Numbered from the stretch's first letter, positions 43,947 to 52,257 are shown. The stretch: DNA of 64,000 nucleotides from UMGS1908 sp045655005 (GCA_045655005.1 JAZOOJ010000009.1:56778-120777), one strand, 5' to 3'. The notes: generated by a model not told the origin, from the letters alone. Program-made: numbers and translations.

Positions 43947-44966
43947 CTAATCTGTATTTTCATTTGTATCGTTTTCTATCTTTGTTTCGTTTGGAATAAT
44001 TGTTGCTGGCGGCAACTCTAGTTTTATTCCAAAAGCACAAGAAGATTTTGTTTCAACTTGGACATATTCAAAATTGCCAAGTAAGTTTATTCCCTCTATT
44101 GCAAGATTGCCAATTGCTGTGGCAAGTTCGTCTATTGTCATATTTTCAGATTCTGGATATATAAACGATATTAATAAAGACAATAATACTTCACTTTGTT
44201 TTGGTGTCTTTGAGTTTATTGAAAGTGAGGTGTTAGAAAGTGAGTGCTTGCCATTTTCGCCAATTTCTGTTGTCATATTGGCAGTAATGTACATTTCTTC
44301 TGGAATAATCCAGTCTATTAAAAATTGAGGAGCGTCAATATTTTTAGAGATTTGTTGTTTTGCGCTTTCTGTAGTTATCTTAATTGTTAAAGAAAGATTT
44401 GCAGAGTTTGAAGAAAAGTCCAAAAATTGGTCGCTCGCAAGTGTAGGGTCAAGGGATTCTAGGTCGGTAGGTGTAATTGAGAGTTGTTTAATTTGCATCT
44501 GTAAGGTGTCTAAATATGACAGACTTTTAAAGTTTGAAACAAGAACGCCCGTGTCCAAAATTTGATTTAAAATAGTCGCAATTTCCTTATCTGTTAGGGT
44601 GATATGTGTTTCATCGATGTTTTCAGCGTCTTCCTTTAAAAAGCGTTTTGTGTCATTTTTTACGACTGTTTCAAAGTCTATTTCTCCACTTGTTGTTGTA
44701 GGGAATCCTGCATTTGTAAATTTGGCTGTCATAGTTTGAGCGTCTGCTTTTGTATATGGGTTGGTGATAAAAGAGTCTTCGCTTGGAATTACATAGATTG
44801 TTTGTACTAAGTCAACAAGTTCAGGCAAGTTATTTATTCCATACCTTCCAAAATATTTGGGAACTAAAAGTCTGTCTATGGCAAAATATCCGCCACAGAC
44901 GGCACCTGCTAAAAGTATTAAAACAGTTGTTAAAATAACAATAAACCTTGTTTTACTTCTTTTCAT
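43947..44966 (-). CDS. Membrane-anchored extracytoplasmic protein, function unknown
   Basis: A 339-aa protein with a basic start and one N-terminal membrane helix (about 8-30). A large extracytoplasmic domain follows with no motif I can name, ending in an Asn/Glu/Thr-rich low-complexity tail. Helical segments alternate with strand stretches (SANLSLTIKITTES, MYITANMTTEIGENGKHSLSN). The start overlaps the upstream zinc-ribbon membrane protein gene by four bases (ATGA), so the two are coupled and probably form a pair. Confidence 0.65.
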   Translation of the reverse strand: MKRSKTRFIVILTTVLILLAGAVCGGYFAIDRLLVPKYFGRYGINNLPELVDLVQTIYVIPSEDSFITNPYTKADAQTMTAKFTNAGFPTTTSGEIDFETVVKNDTKRFLKEDAENIDETHITLTDKEIATILNQILDTGVLVSNFKSLSYLDTLQMQIKQLSITPTDLESLDPTLASDQFLDFSSNSANLSLTIKITTESAKQQISKNIDAPQFLIDWIIPEEMYITANMTTEIGENGKHSLSNTSLSINSKTPKQSEVLLSLLISFIYPESENMTIDELATAIGNLAIEGINLLGNFEYVQVETKSSCAFGIKLELPPATIIPNETKIENDTNENTD

Positions 44967-45352
44967 ACAAATTCTCCATTAATTACATAAGTTAAAATAG
45001 AAATTGTTTTTATTATCGTATTAACTATAATTATTAGTGCAATTACAAGTGCAAGAGTATTGATTGCTCTGCTGATTTTATCGTCTTTTGAAGCTTCTTG
45101 AATTTTTTTTGATTCGGACAGTCCAAAGCAAGCAAGTATGATTGATACAATAGGTGAAAAATATGTAAACAACAAGGCAATAATCCCAAGTGTTAATCCG
45201 TTGCCTTGTTGTTCTTGTGTGCTGGTTGATTTATTTTGTATATTGTTTGTGCTGGAGATTGTGCTTTCTTCAAAATCTAAGACAAGTGCTTTGCAGTGTG
45301 GGCATTGTTTTTCATTAGTTGGAATTTCATTTCCACAATAATTACACTTCAT
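44963..45352 (-). CDS. Zinc-ribbon membrane protein
   Basis: A 129-aa protein with an N-terminal zinc ribbon (CNYCGNEIPTNEKQCPHC), a polar linker, and two hydrophobic segments (about 52-75 and 97-120). This is a common layout for small DUF4190-like membrane proteins of Bacillota, and no activity can be inferred. It precedes and overlaps the gene for an extracytoplasmic anchored protein. GGAGG precedes ATG 45352. Confidence 0.7.
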   Translation of the reverse strand: MKCNYCGNEIPTNEKQCPHCKALVLDFEESTISSTNNIQNKSTSTQEQQGNGLTLGIIALLFTYFSPIVSIILACFGLSESKKIQEASKDDKISRAINTLALVIALIIIVNTIIKTISILTYVINGEFV

Positions 45353-45373
45353 AAATGCACCTCCACATAATAC

Positions 45374-45402
45374 ATATTATATATATTTATCATTTGATTG
45401 TC
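45374..45402 (-). promoter_or_regulatory. Consensus promoter of the zinc-ribbon/anchored protein pair
   Basis: Minus-strand TTGACA (45402-45397), 17-base spacer and TATAAT (45379-45374), 21 bases before the start codon. Confidence 0.82.
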
Positions 45403-45420
45403 AACAATTGAAAATAACTC

Positions 45421-45449
45421 TTTACACCTTTTATTAGATTTGGTACAAT
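45421..45449 (+). promoter_or_regulatory. Promoter of the 322-aa protein gene
   Basis: TTTACA (45421-45426), 17-base spacer and extended -10 TGG-TACAAT (45444-45449). Confidence 0.55.
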
Positions 45450-45468
45450 AATATTCGGAGAAATTATT

Positions 45469-46437
45469 ATGAATAAGATTTTAAGCCGTGGAAGTCTTTT
45501 AAAAAGCGATGGAAGAACCCTTTGCGAAGTAGGGTATGGGGATAAATTGATTAAATCATATTTGTTAAAGGATATAAAGGGCAAAGGAATTGATAAGTTT
45601 AGAGAAAACTTTGAAATAATTTACTATGAAAGTGGTTTGTGTTTTATTGCGAATGCTATTAGAAGACGATTTTTTGGGGAAGCAAAAGTGTTAATTTTTG
45701 ATTTTGTAAATCGCACTTTCAAAGAAAAAAGAGTTGTTGAATTTTTGGCTTGTAAGAAATATAGTTTGTCAAAAACACGTGAATTACACATAAAAAATCG
45801 TGAAATTTCGTTGGATTTTGTAGATGGGAAAAAGAAAATTATAAAAGTTAAAACGCCGGAAGAAAAACCAATTAAGATTGATAGTGAAATCTCAAATAGG
45901 TTGCCATTAAATATTGTAACTGCTAACCAATTTGAAGATGGATTTGATTATGCAAGAAATTCACTTGGTTACAACTTAAAGGGTTATATAAAATATGATG
46001 GAAGAAAAATCAATTTATATGAAAATAGTAATGCAATAATTGCATACAATGGAAGAATTTCAACTACTAAAAAGATAAAAAATGATTTTCAAGTGTATGC
46101 TGAGGGTAAAATAAATTGCAAGCCATTTTTGCTGATTTTAGACACATTAAGTGATGGAAGTGGAGTGAATTCATCAATGATTTGTTATGATGGTTATACC
46201 TATAAACTCTGTGCAACGTCGGCAGTGATTAAATCAGATGATGGGCTTAGATTTTTGGGTCAAAATGATAGTTTTTCAATTGTTTTTGAGCCACATATAT
46301 TACATTTAGGCAGAGACGCTGATAAAAAAGGGATAAAATTTGGCAAATTGAAAGGAGAAATCACCCTTAAAAACCGAGAAAAAGTTAACTTTGAAAATAT
46401 TGGTGCATTTATTGCATATAATAGTCGTATGATGTAG
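45469..46437 (+). CDS. Strand-rich cytoplasmic protein, possibly DUF2804-like
   Basis: A 322-aa protein with no signal peptide, composed largely of beta strands. The pattern of repeated YDGRKINLYENSNAIIAYNGRIS and later LKNREKVNFENIGAFIAYNSR recalls DUF2804-type proteins, which have a lipocalin/AttH-like fold. I am not certain of the match, because the usual DWGRG motif is missing. Function unknown. GGAG lies before ATG 45469, and a good promoter stands between it and the divergent gene pair. Confidence 0.6.
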   Translation: MNKILSRGSLLKSDGRTLCEVGYGDKLIKSYLLKDIKGKGIDKFRENFEIIYYESGLCFIANAIRRRFFGEAKVLIFDFVNRTFKEKRVVEFLACKKYSLSKTRELHIKNREISLDFVDGKKKIIKVKTPEEKPIKIDSEISNRLPLNIVTANQFEDGFDYARNSLGYNLKGYIKYDGRKINLYENSNAIIAYNGRISTTKKIKNDFQVYAEGKINCKPFLLILDTLSDGSGVNSSMICYDGYTYKLCATSAVIKSDDGLRFLGQNDSFSIVFEPHILHLGRDADKKGIKFGKLKGEITLKNREKVNFENIGAFIAYNSRMM

Positions 46438-46456
46438 ATTTTTTGTTTGACACCTA

Positions 46457-46485
46457 TTGACAAATTGTGTTAAAGGTGATATAAT
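46457..46485 (+). promoter_or_regulatory. Strong consensus promoter with extended -10
   Basis: TTGACA (46457-46462), 17-base spacer, TGA-TATAAT (46480-46485), 33 bases before ATG 46519. Confidence 0.85.
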
Positions 46486-46518
46486 ACTGGCAATTATGAA
46501 GGGTAAAGGAGAATAATT

Positions 46519-47523
46519 ATGGGGGTACTTATGCCTATTACTAACAATTTAATTTGTGCAAATACAATTCCAACAGCGGTAATTTGTTGTCTAATTGCTG
46601 GTATTGTAATTGCGTTGGTATTTGTTGTGGCCTTTTTCTTAGAGATGTTAACACCTGTAAGAAATTCATCGCATAGGGCTGACGACGAACAAACTGATAA
46701 TTTTGACATCAATGAAATGCTTTTAAAACTTGAACAAAGCGCACAAAAAGCAGTTGAGGAAGAAAAACAAGAAGAAAAAATTAATCAAACTAAGATTTTG
46801 GCACCAATTGAAGAATTACAATCAGCAGAAGAATCTGTTGTTGAGCCAATCGTTGAGCCAATTGCAGAACCTGTTGTAGAACCTGTAAAAGAAGAATCTG
46901 AATTTAAGTCGGATTATGATTTTGATGCATTATTTGCAAAAATAGAAAATGAATTGAAGGGTGTTCAAAGTGAAGAAGTAGAGCCAGTAGCAGAACCAGA
47001 ACCTATCGTAGAGCCAGTTGACAAAAAGGTTGAAGAAGTAGTAGAAACTACAACAGTAGTAGAAACCACAACGGTTGAAGAACCTAAAATTGTTGGTCCA
47101 GAATTTGATTACAATGTAAGACTTGAAACAATAAATAACAGTCTTGTGAAACTGGAAAAAGACCTTGCAAAAGCAACAAAAGAAGTCAATAAGTATGAAA
47201 AGACAGAAAAGAGAAAGGCTAGAAGTGAAAAATTACTTGACAGAAAGGCAAGTGAACTTACAAACTTAAATCTTGTGCTTTACAATGTTAATGATATTAA
47301 GGATATAGACCCAGAGAAAAAGCAAAAGCAAGAATCTTTGGTTGAACATATTGCTGAACTTAAAGCAACCATTTCAGAAGCTGATGAATATATTGCAAAG
47401 AACAAAGAAAAATATGAAAACTCTAAAAAGATTAAAACTTTCTTAGAGGGTGAAAAAACAAGATATAACGAAGAAATTACCGAACTTAATATGCTTATTG
47501 AACAAGCTAAAAAGAATAAGTAA
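46519..47523 (+). CDS. Membrane-anchored protein with acidic proline-rich linker and coiled coil
   Basis: A 334-aa protein. A single membrane helix lies near 18-41, followed by a highly acidic linker of about 140 residues. This linker has repeated VEPI, AEPV and VEPV units and two TTTVVETTT-like copies (about 110-195). The last 140 residues are a strongly charged coiled coil. The layout resembles envelope-spanning or division-associated scaffold proteins, but I do not recognise a family. AAAGGAG precedes ATG 46519. It is expressed from its own consensus promoter and followed by a terminator. Confidence 0.72.
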   Translation: MGVLMPITNNLICANTIPTAVICCLIAGIVIALVFVVAFFLEMLTPVRNSSHRADDEQTDNFDINEMLLKLEQSAQKAVEEEKQEEKINQTKILAPIEELQSAEESVVEPIVEPIAEPVVEPVKEESEFKSDYDFDALFAKIENELKGVQSEEVEPVAEPEPIVEPVDKKVEEVVETTTVVETTTVEEPKIVGPEFDYNVRLETINNSLVKLEKDLAKATKEVNKYEKTEKRKARSEKLLDRKASELTNLNLVLYNVNDIKDIDPEKKQKQESLVEHIAELKATISEADEYIAKNKEKYENSKKIKTFLEGEKTRYNEEITELNMLIEQAKKNK

Positions 47524-47527
47524 TTAA

Positions 47528-47568
47528 TGCCAAAAAGATGACTTTTTATAAAGTCATTTTTTTGTTTT
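47528..47568 (+). terminator. Intrinsic terminator
   Basis: AAAAAGATGACTTT pairs with AAAGTCATTTTTTT across a TTAT loop. Confidence 0.85.
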
Positions 47569-47577
47569 ATAAAATAA

Positions 47578-47606
47578 TTGTATTCATAAATTTCCTATGG
47601 TATAAT
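47578..47606 (+). promoter_or_regulatory. Promoter of the patatin gene
   Basis: TTGTAT (47578-47583), 17-base spacer, extended -10 TGG-TATAAT (47601-47606). Confidence 0.68.
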
Positions 47607-47639
47607 ATGGTAAAACAATGATGTGTCAGTGGAGTGGGT

Positions 47640-48515
47640 ATGGGATTTTTTTCAAGGCTTAGAAAGAGTAAAGAAATTAAGTTTAAAAGACGAAAAAATA
47701 TTAAAATTGGACTTGCGTTAAGTGGCGGAGCAAGCAGAGGGATTGGGCATATTGGCGTAATTCGTGCATTTGAAAAAATGGGCATAGAGTTTGATGTTAT
47801 AGCCGGAACAAGCGCGGGAAGTTTTGTGGGCGGATTGTATGCATATGGCTGGTCTTCTGACGATATGATTAATGCTTTAAAAACATTAAAAACAAAAGAT
47901 ATAAAGGGTGGGGCAATTAAGTTTCTGCCTTCATCTACCGATACTATGACAGACACAATAGATAGACTAATGTGTGGGCAAAAGGTTTTTTCGGACTTAA
48001 AAAAAAGATTTATTGCTGTTGCAACAAATTTAAAGACGGGGAAAGAAGTTTGGATTGAAAGTGGAAGTGTTTCAAAGGCTATTGCAAGTAGTTGTGCGGT
48101 GCCAGGTGCATTTAAACCTGTTGTTTGGGACGATAAAGTATTATGTGATGGAGGCCTTGTAAATTCAGTTCCAATTAATGTTTGTAAGGAAATGGGAGCC
48201 GATTATGTAATTGCCGTTGATGTAAACAAAACTAGGGGAGATGGCAGGGAAATTAATGGAATAGGGGACATTTTGAATGCTACTATTGGTATAATGTTAA
48301 AAAGCAATGCTACGCTTTATTTAGATTATGCTGATTACATTTTGGCTCCAGAGTTGGCACAATTTAAGTCGACTGCATTTGAAAATGCTGATGATATGAT
48401 TAACGAGGGTGAACGTGTTGTATTGGAAGCAAAAGACGAAATTTTAAAAGTTTTAAATGCTAAACCAAAGATAAAGGATAAAAAATGGACAAAAGAAGAT
48501 ATAGAACATATTTAG
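47640..48515 (+). CDS. Patatin-like phospholipase (RssA/YlbK family)
   Basis: A 291-aa cytoplasmic serine hydrolase with a Ser-Asp dyad. GLALSGGASRGIGHIGV gives the oxyanion loop, GTSAGS (56-61) the nucleophile S58, and LCDGGLVNSVP the catalytic aspartate. These are the bacterial patatin motifs; the likely substrate is an acyl ester such as a phospholipid, though the physiological one is unknown for this subgroup. ATG 47640 is preferred to GTG 47634 because GGAG then lies at a normal distance. The gene overlaps the downstream metallo-hydrolase gene by 31 bases. Confidence 0.87.
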   Translation: MGFFSRLRKSKEIKFKRRKNIKIGLALSGGASRGIGHIGVIRAFEKMGIEFDVIAGTSAGSFVGGLYAYGWSSDDMINALKTLKTKDIKGGAIKFLPSSTDTMTDTIDRLMCGQKVFSDLKKRFIAVATNLKTGKEVWIESGSVSKAIASSCAVPGAFKPVVWDDKVLCDGGLVNSVPINVCKEMGADYVIAVDVNKTRGDGREINGIGDILNATIGIMLKSNATLYLDYADYILAPELAQFKSTAFENADDMINEGERVVLEAKDEILKVLNAKPKIKDKKWTKEDIEHI

Positions 48516-49678
48516 TTGGCTTGTTGTCGGCTATTCTTGTATGCTTGCTTGGGTTTATTCCAAGTGCATCAATGTGTAATTTTGTAAATGCAAATACAAC
48601 TAAATCAAGCGATGAGATAGCAATCCATTTCATTGATGTTGGTCAGGGTGATTCAACTTTTGTAGAACTACCAAATGGCAGGACAATTTTAATAGATGGC
48701 GGAGAGAGTGAATATGGGGAAAAGGTTGCGGAATATGTTTCTGATTTAGGCTACAAAAAGATAGATTGTGTTATAGCGACTCATTCAGATAGCGATCACG
48801 TTGGTGGTCTTGTGAAAGTACTTGAAAATTTTGAGGTTAAGCAAATATTTAGACCTTTTGTGATTGCAAGCAATGCAAATCCAGTAGATGATTTATCAAC
48901 TATGGGTTTGACAGATTCTCAAATACTTTTTGATAATAATATTGCATATACAAATTTTATAAACGCCGTGTACAAAGAAAGTTATGACGGAAGTAGTTCA
49001 AAAGTATCTACACTTTCTAACAAGTCTATTGCAGATGTTTTTATGGCAACAACTGAGCCATATTTTATGGTAGAAGTTATTTATCCGTTTGCAGAGAATG
49101 GCTATGATAAGTTCGTGACGCCAAGTGGAAGAACTGATGGATATAAGCTTGAAATGGCAGAAGACTCAAATGCTTTATCTGCAATAATTTACATTGCTAG
49201 TGAAAAGAATAAAGTGTTGTTAATGTCAGATGCAAGTGAGAAGATTGAGAACAAATTATTGGAATTGGCAGGCGTTAATAATTATTTTAGCACAAGATTA
49301 AAATCTGTTGACTTATTGAAAATTGCACATCATGGAAGCAAGAATGCAAATACTAAAAATTTTTTAGAATTAACGAAACCTAAATTTTCGGTAATCAGTG
49401 TTGGCGCAGAGAATGAATATGAACATCCAAATACAGAAGTTCTGGATAGATTAAGTGAAATACAAAGTGAAATATTCAGGACGGACAAAGATGGCACAAT
49501 TGTTGCAAGGTTTATGATTGACGGAAAGATTGATGTTACTACAATTGGAAGAAGTGGTAGCGTTAAATTAATTCCAGAAAGTGTTCTTTATATTTTCTTT
49601 GGACTTTTAATTGTTGCTATTATTATCACAGCAATAGTTTATACAAACAGTAATAAGAAAAAAAGTTCTTCAAAATAA
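48485..49678 (+). CDS. Membrane-anchored ComEC-like metallo-beta-lactamase-fold protein
   Basis: A 397-aa exported metallo-hydrolase. It has an N-terminal signal anchor (about 8-30), the ComEC/Rec2-like domain beginning IHFIDVGQGDSTFVELP (48-64), metal ligands H100, D102, D104 and H105 in ATHSDSDHVGG, SDAS, and IAHHGSKNANT. A C-terminal membrane helix (about 367-389) with a short basic tail follows. The domain is the one that in ComEC is thought to degrade a DNA strand during uptake. Here it stands alone without the ComEC channel, so a secreted nuclease or phosphodiesterase is only an inference. The start lies inside the patatin gene. Confidence 0.82.
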   Translation: MDKRRYRTYLVGLLSAILVCLLGFIPSASMCNFVNANTTKSSDEIAIHFIDVGQGDSTFVELPNGRTILIDGGESEYGEKVAEYVSDLGYKKIDCVIATHSDSDHVGGLVKVLENFEVKQIFRPFVIASNANPVDDLSTMGLTDSQILFDNNIAYTNFINAVYKESYDGSSSKVSTLSNKSIADVFMATTEPYFMVEVIYPFAENGYDKFVTPSGRTDGYKLEMAEDSNALSAIIYIASEKNKVLLMSDASEKIENKLLELAGVNNYFSTRLKSVDLLKIAHHGSKNANTKNFLELTKPKFSVISVGAENEYEHPNTEVLDRLSEIQSEIFRTDKDGTIVARFMIDGKIDVTTIGRSGSVKLIPESVLYIFFGLLIVAIIITAIVYTNSNKKKSSSK

Positions 49679-49703
49679 ATTTGTTGAAATTATATTCCAT
49701 CCG

Positions 49704-49732
49704 TTGACAAATGACTGAAAAGTGAGTATAAT
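49704..49732 (+). promoter_or_regulatory. Consensus promoter of the thrS leader
   Basis: TTGACA (49704-49709), 17-base spacer, TATAAT (49727-49732). Confidence 0.88.
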
Positions 49733-49739
49733 GAAGATG

Positions 49740-50004
49740 TTAGTAATGTTGCATAGTTCAAAGACAAGTAGCATATTGAAGCCGTAAACAGAGAGCAAGG
49801 CAATTGGTGGAAGTCTTGGAGATGGCTAGGTAGTTAGCAAAACCACTTTGACATAGTTGATTAATACTAAATGTAACCGATGAGTGTATCGAAAACACTT
49901 GAATTAAGGTGGTGTGATTTTCACACAAATAAGGTGGAACCGCGGAAAAGTTTGATTTTTCGTCCTTATGGCAATAATTTTGCCGTAAGGACTTTTTATT
50001 TTCA
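49740..50004 (+). promoter_or_regulatory. T-box riboswitch (threonyl) with terminator
   Basis: A leader RNA of about 260 nt upstream of thrS with the conserved T-box AAGGTGGAACCGCGG (49931-49945), which pairs with the uncharged tRNA 3' end. Stem I is based on TCAAAG...CTTTGA, with AGTA on the 5' side of the specifier loop. The codon read as ACC (Thr) lies just before ACTTTGA. The competing terminator has arms GTCCTTATGGCA (49962 onward) and TGCCGTAAGGAC (49981-49992) followed by TTTTTATTTT. Uncharged tRNA-Thr should favour read-through. Confidence 0.93.
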
Positions 50005-50021
50005 AAAAAAGGAGAAAATTT

Positions 50022-51797
50022 ATGAAAGAAGAAATGAATGAAATTGAAGAAAAGCAAAAGATGTACAGGCATAGTATGGCTCACGTTTTGGCAAAGGCGT
50101 TGGTTGAACTATATCCAAATACAATTTTAACAATCGGTCCAGCGGTTGATGATGGTTTTTATTATGACATTGATTTAGACAAAAGTTTATCACAAGACGA
50201 TTTTAAAGCAATAGAAGAAAAAATGTCTGATATTATTAAAAGAGATGAGGCATTTGTACGAAAAGAAGTATCAAGAAGCGAAGCAATGGAAATGTTTCAA
50301 TCTAATCCATACAAGTGTGAAATTATTAACGAACTTCCAGAAGATGAAATTGTTTCAGTTTATTATCTTGGTGAAGATTTTGTTGACCTTTGTCGTGGTC
50401 CTCATGTTGAAAGCACAAAGTTTTTAAGAGGCTTTGCTTTTAAATTAAATAAAATTAACGGGGCATATTGGAGAGGTAATGAAAAGAATAAAATGCTTCA
50501 AAGAGTGTATGTATATGGATTTTTAGATAAGCAAATGCTAAAAGACCATCTTCATATGATAGAAGAAGCATTAAAAAGAGACCATAACAAGCTTGGCAGA
50601 GAGTTAAAATTGTTTACAACAGTTGATTATATTGGTCAAGGTTTGCCAATTTTGCTTCCAAAGGGTGCAAAGGTTGTTCAACTGCTTCAAAGATTTGTTG
50701 AAGATGAAGAAGCTAAGAGGGGTTGGCAGATTACAAAGACTCCGTTGATGGCAAAAAGTGATTTATATAAAATTTCTGGACACTGGGATCACTATAAAGA
50801 TGGAATGTTTGTTTTAGGAGATGAAGAAAAAGATGATGAAGTGTTTGCTCTTCGTCCTATGACTTGTCCTTTCCAATATCAAGCATATTTGAATGAAGCA
50901 AGAAGTTATAAAGATTTACCACTTAGATATGATGAAACATCTACACTTTTCAGAAATGAAGCAAGTGGTGAAATGCACGGACTTATCAGAATTCGACAAT
51001 TTACAATCTCAGAAGGTCATTTAATGTGTACTCCTGAACAACTTGAAGGTGAGTTTAAAAGTTGCTTAGAATTGGCTATTTATATGCTTAAAACATTAGG
51101 TTTGTACGAAGATGCCTCATATAGATTTAGTCAATGGGATCCGAATAATCGTGAAAAGTACATTGGAACAACTGAACAATGGGACGACGCTCAAAATATG
51201 ATGAAGAAAATTCTTGATAATCTTCAAGTTCCATATGTCGTTGGCGTTGGAGAAGCTGCTTTCTATGGCCCAAAACTTGATATTCAAATTAAAAACGTTT
51301 GGGGAAAAGAAGATACATTAATTACAATTCAAATTGATCAACTTTTGGCAGAACAATTTGGAATGGTTTATACAGATAGTGATGGTCAAAAGAAAAACCC
51401 TTGCATCATTCACAGAACAAGTATTGGTTGCTATGAAAGAACCCTAGCATATTTAATTGAAAAGTATGCAGGAGCTTTTCCAACTTGGATTGCACCAACT
51501 CAAGTAAAGATTGTTACAGTTGCCGAGAAATTTGGCGACTATGCAAAGCAAGTTGCTTCTGTGCTTGAAAGAAATGGCGTGCGTGTTGAAATTGATAACA
51601 GAAACGAAACAATTGGTAAAAAAATTCGTGAAGCACAACTTGAAAAAATACCATATACATTAGTAGTTGGCGAAAAGGAAGTTGAAGCAAATACCGTAGC
51701 CGTAAGAAAAAGAAAGGTTGGAGATATCGGTGTTATGTCTCTTGAAGAGTTTGCAAACAGAATTGACAATGAAATTAAAGATAAAGTAATTGATTAA
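50022..51797 (+). CDS. thrS: Threonyl-tRNA synthetase lacking the N-terminal TGS domain
   Basis: Charges tRNA-Thr and edits mischarged Ser-tRNA. The 591-aa protein begins almost directly at the editing domain (HSMAH with H17 and H21, then CRGPH), so the TGS domain of about 60 residues is missing. The class II catalytic domain follows, with RPMTCPFQYQAY (zinc Cys), SGEMHGLIRIRQF (zinc His), and IIHRTSIG (zinc His and motif 3). A C-terminal anticodon-binding domain ends the protein. GGAG is upstream of ATG 50022, and a threonyl T-box controls expression. Short ThrS forms of this kind exist in other bacteria. Confidence 0.97.
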   Translation: MKEEMNEIEEKQKMYRHSMAHVLAKALVELYPNTILTIGPAVDDGFYYDIDLDKSLSQDDFKAIEEKMSDIIKRDEAFVRKEVSRSEAMEMFQSNPYKCEIINELPEDEIVSVYYLGEDFVDLCRGPHVESTKFLRGFAFKLNKINGAYWRGNEKNKMLQRVYVYGFLDKQMLKDHLHMIEEALKRDHNKLGRELKLFTTVDYIGQGLPILLPKGAKVVQLLQRFVEDEEAKRGWQITKTPLMAKSDLYKISGHWDHYKDGMFVLGDEEKDDEVFALRPMTCPFQYQAYLNEARSYKDLPLRYDETSTLFRNEASGEMHGLIRIRQFTISEGHLMCTPEQLEGEFKSCLELAIYMLKTLGLYEDASYRFSQWDPNNREKYIGTTEQWDDAQNMMKKILDNLQVPYVVGVGEAAFYGPKLDIQIKNVWGKEDTLITIQIDQLLAEQFGMVYTDSDGQKKNPCIIHRTSIGCYERTLAYLIEKYAGAFPTWIAPTQVKIVTVAEKFGDYAKQVASVLERNGVRVEIDNRNETIGKKIREAQLEKIPYTLVVGEKEVEANTVAVRKRKVGDIGVMSLEEFANRIDNEIKDKVID

Positions 51798-51814
51798 ATA
51801 CAAACGTCTTAAAT

Positions 51815-51975
51815 GGCTCAATCCCACCAACGGGTTTGCCGTTGCCTTTCATCTCTGCAGGCTCAACTTCGCTCCTAGTTTTTATGAGTGTGTTAGGGGT
51901 GATGCTTAATGTGGATAGGCAAAGTAGAAAATAATCCATGTCATTCTGAGTGTAGTCGAAGAATCTCAAAATTTT
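51815..51975 (-). repeat. Interspersed intergenic repeat with GATTCTTCG...CAGAATGA core
   Basis: Between the thrS stop and its terminator is a segment much richer in G and C than its surroundings. On the minus strand it starts with GATTCTTCGAC and then CTCAGAATGAC (51966-51938), like the widespread intergenic repeat seen in many bacterial genomes. A second block follows with GCGAAGTTGAGCCTGCAG and GGCAAACCCGTTGG. It keeps a long open frame, which I treat as a by-product of the repeat. Assignment to a repeat family is from memory; only one copy is in the window. Confidence 0.5.
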
Positions 51976-52020
51976 TTAAAAATGTATACAAATTGTAATC
52001 AAAGTGTATACATTTTTTTA
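51976..52020 (+). terminator. Terminator of thrS
   Basis: AAAAATGTATACA (51978-51990) pairs perfectly with TGTATACATTTTT (52004-52016), with more T residues behind. Confidence 0.85.
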
Positions 52021-52027
52021 AATTTAT

Positions 52028-52056
52028 TTGTGTTTTGTAAATAATTGTGGTATAAT
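52028..52056 (+). promoter_or_regulatory. Promoter of the repeat-containing leader and lipoprotein gene
   Basis: TTGTGT (52028-52033), 17-base spacer, extended -10 TGG-TATAAT (52051-52056). A 7-bp inverted repeat CTGTCAA/TTGACAG (52061-52067, 52091-52097) follows in the leader, and its 3' arm runs into the AGGAG at 52096-52100. Confidence 0.65.
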
Positions 52057-52105
52057 AATTCTGTCAAAAAAGTCAATTTTTGATAAAAAGTTGACAGGAG
52101 AAAAT

Positions 52106-52165
52106 ATGTTTGCGACAATTTTGACAGACAGACAGACAGACAGACAGACAGGGATAGTTCTGTAA
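52106..52165 (+). CDS. Possible 19-aa leader peptide containing a GACA tetranucleotide repeat
   Basis: ATG 52106 is preceded by AGGAG at a perfect five-base distance, and the frame runs 19 codons to TAA 52163. Residues 7 to about 15 (TDRQTDRQT) are encoded by the repeat. I see no similarity to any protein. The strong ribosome binding site and the promoter argue for translation; the short length and the repeat argue for a regulatory or accidental role. Confidence 0.4.
   Translation: MFATILTDRQTDRQTGIVL
52123..52150 (+). repeat. Tetranucleotide tandem repeat (GACA)7
   Basis: Seven perfect uninterrupted copies of GACA, 28 bases. Simple repeats with a unit not divisible by three are rare in such genomes and are prone to slippage. 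It lies between the promoter and the lipoprotein gene, about 150 bases upstream of that start. Confidence 0.97.
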
Positions 52166-52227
52166 TTTTTTCTTGCGACAAAAAACAATTAACAAAAAAC
52201 ATTAGCGAAGTATGAAGTAAATTTCCT

Positions 52228-52257
52228 AAAAGTTGTCTAACTTTTGGGGTGCGCCCC
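52228..52257 (+). repeat. Double hairpin resembling a transposon terminal inverted repeat
   Basis: AAAAGTT/AACTTTT (loop GTCT) is followed directly by GGGG/CCCC (loop TGCG). The stretch TGTCTAACTTTTGGGGTGC resembles terminal inverted repeats of IS3/IS150-type insertion sequences found in gut Bacillota, recalled from memory. No transposase or matching second end is present, so it may be a remnant or simply leader structure. The rest of the 504-base gap 51798-52301 is covered by the neighbouring entries. Confidence 0.3.

Noticed and set aside
51775..51969. 64-codon minus-strand frame behind thrS as a gene
   Set aside because: Its content follows the interspersed repeat; it has no ribosome site and overlaps the thrS 3' end.
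52123..52150. GACA repeats as a CRISPR array
   Set aside because: A simple four-base tandem repeat without spacers; no cas genes in the window.
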